Program-made: the position numbers and the translations under genes
Notes under the pieces: model-generated
What the model saw: the letters and a program-made list of their open reading frames with translations, nothing else
Databases searched by the model: none
What the model was told of the DNA's origin: nothing
Shown: positions 1 to 5,904 of the stretch, one piece after another
Layout of the letters: every line of letters starts with the position of its first letter
How positions within the stretch are numbered: position 1 is the stretch's first letter
Source of the DNA: an uncultured Selenomonadales bacterium
GTDB taxonomy: Bacteria > Bacillota > Negativicutes > Selenomonadales > Selenomonadaceae
Length of the DNA: 7,614 nucleotides
Assembly (NCBI GenBank): GCA_947165405.1
Contig: CAMVAG010000106.1
Location: 1 to 7,614, forward strand
Direction of reading: 5' to 3'

Positions 1-863
1 ACATATCAATCAGCGGCGTTTTCTTGCCGTAGAGGAGCATGTCGAACGGGTCATAGTAAAAAGGGTCACCGCCCGCAAAAAGATTAACCCGACGCCAAAA
101 ATGTTTCTCTGCCGATTTAATTTCGGGATTAATATACCACGCCGAATCCAAATTTGACTTGAAGGGCACGAAACAAACTTTTTTGCCGTAGGGAAGCGCA
201 TCGAATTGCTCCAAAATTTTTTCATTCTCGGTGAACATCGTAACAAAAAGATTGTACCAATTAATTCGTTGCTTGCGCCGCTCCCAAATCTTGACTGCTT
301 CATCGAAGTCAATGTAGTGATTCATGTAAACATCGACGTTTCTTATAGTAACGACAGGATAATTCCGTTTCAAAGTATTTTCAAAACGCATTTCCTTAAA
401 TGTCGGTTGCTCTTCCATATATGCACGCGGTGCTTTCAAGAAACAAATAAATTCTTTCTCAAACATGAACAGATTTACGAACGGCGAATAAAACGGCAAA
501 CCGAAAGTGTTGCTGATTAACCCGCCGAAACAGTTGAGGGAAAAAATCGAAAGGCGCGCTCGTTGCAGGCGACGATACTTTTTCAGCGCGAAGCCGGGAA
601 TGCAGACAATCCAATCGCCCAAAAGTTTTTCTTCAGGCAATTTTAGTTGAGCGGCATTTTTCGTGATTTTGCTCATGCCGATTTGTTTTGCGCCAACGAC
701 GAGGATTACATCATAATCCCCCCCCCCGGTCAACTTTGGCAATGTCTTCGTTTACTGCTTTGCCGACGACTTCAATTCCATTGTGCTGTTGCTCCAAGAT
801 TTTAATTGCCTTATCTTGAAATTTTGTGTCGTTTGAGACGAACCAAGTCAAAACTTTTATCAT
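1..863 (-). pseudogene. DUF1919 family protein (polysaccharide-associated), frameshifted at a G10 tract, 3' end beyond the window
   Basis: The start ATG (863-861) lies one base after the ileS stop and has a GGAAAGG ribosome site seven bases upstream, inside the end of ileS. The first frame gives MIKVLTWFVSND onward, enters the G run at codon 46 and stops at 713-711 after 50 residues. Removing one G restores one frame of 287 codons to the window edge. The restored protein has a hydrophobic strand then GAKQIGMSK (about residues 57-65), LLGDWIVCIPGF (80-91), SLNCFGGLISNTFGLP (108-123), a WERRKQRINWYNLFV stretch (193-207) and DALPYGKKVCFVPF (221-234). These resemble the DUF1919 family, which is found in exopolysaccharide loci; its biochemical role is not established. 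I do not see the C-terminus. An internal ATG at 676-674 has no evident ribosome site. The family call is firm. Whether the break is real, reversible or a sequencing error is open, so 'pseudogene' describes only the sequence as given. Confidence 0.8.
718..727 (-). repeat. Ten-base homopolymer (G10 in the coding strand) inside the DUF1919 gene
   Basis: Ten consecutive C on the plus strand read as ten G in the coding direction, covering codons 46-49 (CGG GGG GGG GG). It is the only G/C homopolymer of this length in the window; other long runs here are A or T of up to about seven bases. With ten G the gene stops shortly after; with nine G (or twelve) it is open. Long G/C tracts in coding DNA are the typical substrate for slipped-strand mispairing, and are also prone to miscounting in sequencing. 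Confidence 0.9.
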
Positions 864-864
864 G

Positions 865-3800
865 TCAAATCCTTTCCACGGCGAGGGAAATTTTTTCGCC
901 GTTGATGTCCCAATCTTTGGCGGCGTCGTGAGCGGAGAAAATAATTTCGTTCGCGAGCGTGACGGCTTGAATCTCTTGCGCGTTGCGTTTGATAATTTCG
1001 GCGAGCTTGTCGTTGCCCGAAGCGAAAATTTTTATTCTGTCCGTGACTTCGAAATCACTTTCGCGGCGCATGACTTGCACCTTGCTGATAACTTCGCGGA
1101 CAAAACCTTCCTCGATAAGTTCGGGCGTCAACGTCGTGGAAAGGGCAATCGAAACTTCTCCCTCGCTTTGGCAGTTGAAGCCTTCGCTCTGCGTGATAAC
1201 AATTTCAATATCTTCCGTCGTCAAAGTGATGTCGCCGAGTTTAAGTTCGCCGGTCTTGTCGAGTTCAAGCTTAGCCGAGTGCCCGTCGAGTTTTTCGAGG
1301 GCGGCTTTGACTTCGCCCATGCGCTTGCCGACTTTTTTGCCGAGCACGCGGAAATTCGGCTTGAAGTTGTATTTGATGAATTCGCCCATATCCGAGCGGA
1401 ACTCAACTTTTTTAACGTTCAATTCGTCTTCGATAATCTCAACGAAAAATTTCGGAAGAGCCTCCGCCTTGACGAACATATCGGCAACGGGCTGACGATT
1501 CTTGATGTTGGCGGCATTGCGCGCCGCACGACCGAGCACGACGATTTTCAAAACGGAATCCATGTTGCGTTCGAGTTCGGCGTCGATAAATTTTTCGTCG
1601 GCTTGAGGATAATCGCAAAGGTGAACGCTTTCGGGAGCAGTCTTATCGATTGAGCAGACGAGGTTGCGATAAATATTTTCCGTGATAAAAGGAACCATCG
1701 GAGCCGCCGCCTTCGCCAAAGTGACAAGCGCGGTGTACAGCGTCATGTAAGCGTTAATCTTGTCCTGCTCCATGCCTTTCGCCCAGAAACGCGCACGACT
1801 TCTGCGAACGTACCAATTAGACAGCTCGTCAACGAAATCTTGCAACGCCCGCGCAGATTCGGGAACTTTGTAATTCGTCAAGGCGTCGTCGACGGTCTTA
1901 ACCATCGTGTTCAATCGAGACAAAAGCCACTTATCCATGACGGAAAGTTTTTCGTAGTCGAGCTGATATTTCGTGGCGTCGAAGTCGTCAATGTTTGCAT
2001 AAAGCACAAAGAAGGCGTAAGTGTTCCAAAGCGTGCCGAGAAATTTTCTTTGCCCTTCAGTGACTGCGCCGTCATGAAAACGATTCGGGAGCCAAGGCGC
2101 GGAATTTTCGTAGAAGTACCAGCGAATTGCGTCCGCGCCATGTTTGGCGAGCGTTTCCATCGGGGCGACGGCATTGCCTTTTGACTTCGACATTTTCTGT
2201 CCGTCTTTGTCCAAAACCAAACCGAGCACGATACAATTTTTAAAAGCGGTGTCGTCGAAAATCAAAGTGGAAATCGCCATGAGCGAATAGAACCAGCCGC
2301 GCGTTTGGTCGACCGCCTCACTGATAAAATCTGCGGGGAAGTGTTCCTCGAAAATCTTTTTGTTCTCGAAAGGATAATGCCACTGCGCGAAAGGCATTGC
2401 TCCCGAATCAAACCAGCAATCGATAACTTCGGGGACACGATGCATTTCGCCGCCGCACTTCGGACACGGGAAAGTTACGGCGTCGATATACGGGCGGTGC
2501 AATTCAATATCGTCGGGACAATTCGTCGACAAGGATTTTAATTCCTCGATTGAGCCGATTGAATGTTGGTGACCGCATTTGCATTCCCAAATGTTGAGCG
2601 GCGTGCCCCAATAGCGGTTGCGGCTTATGCCCCAGTCTTGAACATGCTCAAGCCAATCGCCGAAGCGTCCCTTGCCGATTGTCGGAGGAATCCAATTAAC
2701 CTTCGCATTGTTTTTAAGCAAGTCGTCTTTGACCGCCGTCATCTTTATGAACCAAGATTCGCGGGCGTAGTAAATCAGCGGAGTATCGCAACGCCAACAA
2801 TGAGGATAGCTGTGTTCGAACGGAGGAGCTTTGAAAAGCTTGCCCGATTCTTTCAAGTCTTTGAGAATCAGCGGATCGGCGTCCTTAACGAAAGTTCCCG
2901 CCCAATAAGTTTCGGAAGTCATGTTGCCTTTGCCGTCGACGAACTGCACGAACGGAATATCATATTTCTTGCAAACGCGGTTATCGTCCTCGCCGAAAGC
3001 CGGCGCGCAGTGGACAATGCCGGTGCCGTCTTCGGTCGTGACATAATCGTCGCAGGTGACGTAGTGAGCCGCCTTGCCCGAACGTTTGACAATCTCGTCG
3101 GCGAAAGGATACAGCGGCTCGTATTTTTTATATTCAAGCTCTTTTCCTTTGCAGCGTGCCAAAATTTTTCGTTCGCCTTCGACACCGTCAAAGACTTTAT
3201 CGACCAAAGCCTCCGCCAAAATATAAATCGTATCGCCGACTTGAATTTTCACGTAATCGACTTTGGGATTGACGCAGAGGCAGAGGTTGGAGGGAAGTGT
3301 CCAAGGTGTCGTCGTCCACGCAAGGAAGTAAGCATCTTCACCCTCGACTTTGAACTTGACGACAGCCGAACGCTCTTTGACGTCTTTGTAGCCGAGCGCA
3401 ACCTCGTGACTGGAAAGAGGCGTTCCGCAGCGAGGACAATACGGCACGACTTTATGACCTTTGTACAGCAAACCTCTATCCCAAATTTTTTTGAGAGCCC
3501 ACCACTCCGACTCAATGTAATAATTTTCGTAAGTGATATAGGGATTTTCCATGTCCGCCCAAAAACCGACGACGCCCGAAAATTCTTCCCACATGGCTTT
3601 GTACTTCCAAACCGACTCGCGGCATTTTTTTATGAAAGGTTCCATGCCGTAAGCCTCGATTTGCTCCTTGCCGTTAATGCCGATGAGTTTTTCGACCTCA
3701 AGCTCGACGGGCAAGCCGTGAGTGTCCCAGCCGGCTTTGCGCAAAACTTTCTGACCTTTCATTGAGTGGTAGCGCGGGAATAAATCTTTAATGACGCGTG

Positions 3801-3984
3801 TCAAGACGTGCCCGATATGCGGCTGACCGTTTGCCGTCGGCGGCCCGTCATAGAAAGTATAATCTTCGCAGCCCTCGCGGTTGTCGATTGCCTTCTGTTG
3901 AATATTATTATCCGCCCAAAATTTTTCGACTTCCTTCTCGCGGCTCGCGAAGTTCAAATTCGTATCAACCTTGCAATATAACAA
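865..3984 (-). CDS. ileS: Isoleucine--tRNA ligase, type 2 (IleRS2)
   Basis: This cytosolic enzyme activates isoleucine with ATP, charges tRNA-Ile and edits misactivated valine. At 1039 residues it has the length of the type 2 group. Landmarks are the class I HIGH motif at 56-59, TTTPWTLPSN of the CP1 editing domain at 224-233, GTGIVHCAPAFGEDD at 320-334, WGISRNRYWGTPL at 451-463 and KMSKS at 597-601. Cysteine pairs C183/C186 with C396/C399, and C468/C470 with C507/C510, fit the zinc-binding knuckles known in bacterial IleRS. The tail has GKKVGKRMGEVKAALEKLDG (882-901), typical of the type 2 C-terminal extension, and no terminal zinc finger. The start is TTG (3984-3982): AGGAGG (3998-3993) sits eight bases upstream, and the N-terminus LYCKVDTNLNF aligns with the usual KVDT start of the family. 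It has its own promoter and is followed after one base by the DUF1919 gene. Type 2 enzymes are known for lower mupirocin sensitivity; the HIGH motif here is canonical. Confidence 0.97.
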   Translation of the reverse strand: MLYCKVDTNLNFASREKEVEKFWADNNIQQKAIDNREGCEDYTFYDGPPTANGQPHIGHVLTRVIKDLFPRYHSMKGQKVLRKAGWDTHGLPVELEVEKLIGINGKEQIEAYGMEPFIKKCRESVWKYKAMWEEFSGVVGFWADMENPYITYENYYIESEWWALKKIWDRGLLYKGHKVVPYCPRCGTPLSSHEVALGYKDVKERSAVVKFKVEGEDAYFLAWTTTPWTLPSNLCLCVNPKVDYVKIQVGDTIYILAEALVDKVFDGVEGERKILARCKGKELEYKKYEPLYPFADEIVKRSGKAAHYVTCDDYVTTEDGTGIVHCAPAFGEDDNRVCKKYDIPFVQFVDGKGNMTSETYWAGTFVKDADPLILKDLKESGKLFKAPPFEHSYPHCWRCDTPLIYYARESWFIKMTAVKDDLLKNNAKVNWIPPTIGKGRFGDWLEHVQDWGISRNRYWGTPLNIWECKCGHQHSIGSIEELKSLSTNCPDDIELHRPYIDAVTFPCPKCGGEMHRVPEVIDCWFDSGAMPFAQWHYPFENKKIFEEHFPADFISEAVDQTRGWFYSLMAISTLIFDDTAFKNCIVLGLVLDKDGQKMSKSKGNAVAPMETLAKHGADAIRWYFYENSAPWLPNRFHDGAVTEGQRKFLGTLWNTYAFFVLYANIDDFDATKYQLDYEKLSVMDKWLLSRLNTMVKTVDDALTNYKVPESARALQDFVDELSNWYVRRSRARFWAKGMEQDKINAYMTLYTALVTLAKAAAPMVPFITENIYRNLVCSIDKTAPESVHLCDYPQADEKFIDAELERNMDSVLKIVVLGRAARNAANIKNRQPVADMFVKAEALPKFFVEIIEDELNVKKVEFRSDMGEFIKYNFKPNFRVLGKKVGKRMGEVKAALEKLDGHSAKLELDKTGELKLGDITLTTEDIEIVITQSEGFNCQSEGEVSIALSTTLTPELIEEGFVREVISKVQVMRRESDFEVTDRIKIFASGNDKLAEIIKRNAQEIQAVTLANEIIFSAHDAAKDWDINGEKISLAVERI

Positions 3985-3992
3985 AATCTTTT

Positions 3993-3998
3993 CCTCCT
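3993..3998 (-). promoter_or_regulatory. Ribosome binding site fixing the TTG start of ileS
   Basis: A perfect AGGAGG lies eight bases before TTG 3984-3982. No ATG is suitably placed nearby, and the protein sequence is family-like from the second residue, so the rare start codon is well supported. Confidence 0.85.
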
Positions 3999-4032
3999 CG
4001 TTGAAGTTTTCAGCTTTATTGTCAATGCGGCA

Positions 4033-4061
4033 AGTTTAATTCATTTGCGCAACTTTATCAA
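4033..4061 (-). promoter_or_regulatory. Predicted sigma-A promoter of ileS
   Basis: In the minus direction TTGATA (4061-4056, five of six consensus bases) is followed after 17 bases by TAAACT (4038-4033, four of six). Transcription would start near 4026 and leave a leader of about 40 nt before the ileS start. The site lies just past the terminator that closes the preceding unit, where a new promoter is expected. The leader is too short for a T-box riboswitch. Confidence 0.6.
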
Positions 4062-4084
4062 GCACGAATCATACGAATAAAATC

Positions 4085-4118
4085 AAAAACTGCCCTCCGA
4101 ATGAGGAAGGCAGTTTTT
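4085..4118 (-). terminator. Intrinsic terminator after the NYN gene
   Basis: The arms AAAAACTGCC (4085-4094) and GGCAGTTTTT (4109-4118) pair over ten bases. A C/A mismatch and three more pairs (TCC with GGA) follow, around a six-base loop. On the minus strand the stem is followed by a T-rich run ending in GATTTTATT. On the plus strand there is also a T6 run, so it could work in both directions. It lies 35 bases past the stop of the NYN gene and separates that unit from ileS. Confidence 0.85.
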
Positions 4119-4153
4119 TCATATCAACAAGCTGCAACCAGCTTTCAAGTTCT

Positions 4154-4720
4154 TCAGTAGAAATTATTTTCTTCTTTCATTATAATTTCTTCAAGCCAAT
4201 CATAATTTATCTCCGTGGCGGAATCGACAATTTGCAAAAGTTCGCGACTGACCGTGCCGACTGAATAAAACAATTCAACGACAACACCCTCATTCTTTGC
4301 AATTTGAATCGCCGGGATTAAATCGGCATCTCCGCTGATAATCTTTGCTTCGGTTATCAGATGTTTCAAACTCAACGTCGCAATATCCAATGCCATCATA
4401 ACATCAACTTGCTTCTGAACGGGTTTTATCGTTTCTCCGTCACCGTTGAGACGCCGCTCGAGTGTCCCAAACTTACATTCAAATTGCGGAATCATCTGCA
4501 ATCTGTTAAAAAATCCCATTTGCTTATCACGACGCTTAATCTCTTCGTCGGTAGGATTTTCGCTTGTCAAAAGCTTGCAATTATAGTAGTACGTCCTTAA
4601 TAATTGTTTCGAACCCTTCATGCGAGCAGACAATTTTGAAAAGTCTATTCTCGGCTCTGCGAAATATCTGAGAACGTTTTGAAAATATCCGCCGTCAATA
4701 AAACAAGCTGTTCTATCCAT
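4154..4720 (-). CDS. NYN domain protein (PIN-like, LabA/DUF88 type), putative RNase
   Basis: This is a soluble 188-residue protein. It begins MDRTACFIDGGYFQNV, the first strand of an NYN domain with the acidic residue D9. In the middle it has KQVDVMMALDIATLS (103-117) with D106 and D112, and late it has SGDADLIPAIQIAKNEG (129-145) with D131 and D133. This acidic set matches the metal-binding nuclease pocket of PIN-like NYN proteins, so RNA cleavage or binding is a reasonable inference, but the target is unknown. The start at 4720 is chosen because GGAGG (4733-4729) lies eight bases before it; the more upstream in-frame ATG at 4735 overlaps that ribosome site. It is a single-gene unit with its own strong promoter and terminator. 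No antitoxin-like partner is adjacent, which argues against a classical PIN toxin-antitoxin pair. Confidence 0.85.
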   Translation of the reverse strand: MDRTACFIDGGYFQNVLRYFAEPRIDFSKLSARMKGSKQLLRTYYYNCKLLTSENPTDEEIKRRDKQMGFFNRLQMIPQFECKFGTLERRLNGDGETIKPVQKQVDVMMALDIATLSLKHLITEAKIISGDADLIPAIQIAKNEGVVVELFYSVGTVSRELLQIVDSATEINYDWLEEIIMKEENNFY

Positions 4721-4755
4721 TGTAAAATCCTCCATTAAATTTTGAAAGAACAATT

Positions 4756-4769
4756 CCGACTTCGGTCGG
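4756..4769 (-). promoter_or_regulatory. Small hairpin in the leader of the NYN gene
   Basis: In the transcript CCGAC (4769-4765) pairs with GTCGG (4760-4756) around a CGAA loop. It lies about 23 bases upstream of the NYN ribosome site. Five GC-rich pairs could fold, but nothing shows a function. It might stabilise the mRNA end or be a protein or RNase site. Confidence 0.35.
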
Positions 4770-4822
4770 TCTTTGAAGATTCACAATCAACGCTATCGAA
4801 AAATGCTGTCTTTTTTCAAATC

Positions 4823-4848
4823 AAAAACCTCCTTTCTAATAAAGGAGG
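4823..4848 (-). terminator. Intrinsic terminator-like hairpin after the lipid kinase gene
   Basis: In the minus direction CCTCCTTT (4848-4841), a five-base loop and AAAGGAGG (4835-4828) form a perfect eight-pair stem, followed by T5 (4827-4823). It would end transcripts arriving from the flippase and lipid kinase genes. Its left arm sits where transcripts of the overlapping promoter at 4880-4852 should begin, so those transcripts would lack all or part of that arm and escape. The right arm AAAGGAGG is also an excellent ribosome-site sequence. Confidence 0.65.
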
Positions 4849-4851
4849 CAA

Positions 4852-4880
4852 AGTATATCACAGCTTTTTGTTTATGTCAA
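4852..4880 (-). promoter_or_regulatory. Strong sigma-A promoter of the NYN gene (extended -10)
   Basis: A perfect -35 TTGACA (4880-4875) and TATACT (4857-4852, five of six) are separated by 17 bases, with TGA directly before the -10 giving an extended -10 element. The -35 begins four bases after the lipid kinase stop codon. Transcription should start around 4845-4840, leaving a leader of about 120 nt before the NYN start. It is the best promoter match in the window. Confidence 0.8.
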
Positions 4881-4884
4881 GATT

Positions 4885-5760
4885 TCAGCAAAAAAATCTT
4901 ATCGCGTGCTTTAACGTCTCAATCTTCAGCGGCAAGGGATCGCCCGCCTCGCCGTCAAGGTCGCTCATGAGTTTGACGGAAGAATTTATCTCGAAAGTTT
5001 TTGCTTGCAAGGAAAAAATATTTTCATCGGAGTCAATGCACTCGCCCGCCAAAATTTTTTTCGTCAAAGCAATCAGCGCGGGCACCGAACATTTTTTCAA
5101 CGCAAGTAAATCCAATTTGCCGTCGTCAATTTTTGCGGCGTCAGAAATTTTTTTGAAGCCCGCAACCGAAGGCGAATTTAATATCAAAAATAAAAAAGCC
5201 TCAATCGAAAAATTTTTCTCGTCCGCCGTCAGCTCAAGCGTCACGGTTTTGAAATTTTTCAGCTCGCCGAGCCCGCGCAGGTAGTAAGCACTCTTGCCCA
5301 AAAAATTTTTCAGCCGCGAATCAACTTCGTGAGCAATGCCGGTGAAGACGCCCGCGCTTGCCACGTTGATAAAAAATTCTTTGCCGTTGACCAAGCCCAA
5401 ATCTGCGGGGCGCGTCTTGCCCGAAGCCACCGCGTCAAAAATTTTTTCGTCGTCAAGTTCCAAATGCGTCGCGAAGTCGTTTGAAGTGCCGCTGCCGATA
5501 ATCCCGACGGGCAAGTCAATCAAATTTTTTTTGAGCCAATTAATCACGGCGTGCAGAGTTCCGTCGCCGCCCGCCGCGAGGATTCCTTCGGCTTGAGAAA
5601 TTTTCACGCAGTCGACGAAGCTTGAGTTGTCGCCCGCGCAAGTTCTGTAGACCGATAAAAAAATTCCTCGCTGCTGAAAATTTTCTATCACGCTGTCCAA
5701 ACGATTCTTGAACGCGGCATGACCCGACACGGGATTATAAACGAGCAAAATTTTTTTCAT
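4885..5760 (-). CDS. YegS/DgkB-type lipid kinase (diacylglycerol kinase catalytic domain)
   Basis: This 291-residue protein has the full length of the soluble or peripheral bacterial lipid kinases (YegS, BmrU, DgkB group), which phosphorylate diacylglycerol or a related lipid with ATP. The N-terminal nucleotide domain shows NPVSG (9-13), GGDGTL (64-69) and GSGTSNDFA (89-97). The C-terminal beta-rich domain shows DDGKLDLLAL (212-221) and DLDGE (267-271), the last holding the usual catalytic acidic position. All key motifs are intact. In Gram-positives DgkB recycles diacylglycerol released during lipoteichoic acid synthesis, but the actual substrate here cannot be read from sequence. The start ATG 5760 gives the canonical N-terminus KKILLVYNP; the ribosome site is weak (GGTG, seven bases upstream). 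The gene follows the flippase gene after 144 nt in the same direction and may be co-transcribed, with the hairpin at 4848-4823 as its end. Confidence 0.92.
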   Translation of the reverse strand: MKKILLVYNPVSGHAAFKNRLDSVIENFQQRGIFLSVYRTCAGDNSSFVDCVKISQAEGILAAGGDGTLHAVINWLKKNLIDLPVGIIGSGTSNDFATHLELDDEKIFDAVASGKTRPADLGLVNGKEFFINVASAGVFTGIAHEVDSRLKNFLGKSAYYLRGLGELKNFKTVTLELTADEKNFSIEAFLFLILNSPSVAGFKKISDAAKIDDGKLDLLALKKCSVPALIALTKKILAGECIDSDENIFSLQAKTFEINSSVKLMSDLDGEAGDPLPLKIETLKHAIRFFC

Positions 5761-5904
5761 ATTGATACACCATTAACAATGAAACTTGGAGCCGTCACGG
5801 ATGACATTAACGCCCCCGCGAGGTGCCCTTTTCTTTGCTACTTTCTTTTGGGCATGCAAAAGAAAGTAGAAGAAAACCGCAAAGGAAGAAAGCTTAAAAA
5901 TTTT
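5761..5904. other. Flippase to lipid kinase intergenic region
   Basis: This 144-nt gap has no credible gene. It holds a perfect 13-bp inverted repeat (entered separately), a short imperfect palindrome GTCACGGATGAC (5794-5805) and a CCCCCGCGAGG stretch. I found no convincing sigma-A promoter for the lipid kinase and no T-run after the repeat that would make it a standard terminator on the minus strand. Confidence 0.6.
5838..5869. repeat. Perfect 13-bp inverted repeat, possible dispersed intergenic repeat
   Basis: CTACTTTCTTTTG (5838-5850) and its exact reverse complement CAAAAGAAAGTAG (5857-5869) flank the six-base loop GGCATG. Related purine/pyrimidine sequence continues outward, CTTTTCTTTGC (5829-5838 region) against GCAAAGGAAG (5879-5888), making a larger imperfect palindrome. 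It has no T-tail on either strand. It may act as an mRNA-stabilising hairpin between the two genes, or be one copy of a palindromic repeat family; one window cannot tell. Confidence 0.7.

Noticed and set aside
2563..3765. 400-codon plus-strand open frame opposite ileS, and a similar 275-codon frame at 826-1653
   Set aside because: Both lie wholly or almost wholly antisense to the certain ileS gene, their translations are low-complexity F/V/D/R-rich mirror sequence with no family resemblance, and no ribosome site is evident. They are a by-product of ileS codon usage.
3985..4084. T-box riboswitch upstream of ileS
   Set aside because: The predicted leader is about 40 nt and no T-box consensus or antiterminator is seen. 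The hairpin at 4085-4118 is upstream of the ileS promoter and fits the end of the NYN unit instead.
4154..4720. Reading the NYN protein as the toxin of a PIN-type toxin-antitoxin pair
   Set aside because: No small antitoxin-like gene lies next to it: the gene has its own promoter and terminator and is flanked by ileS and a lipid kinase gene.
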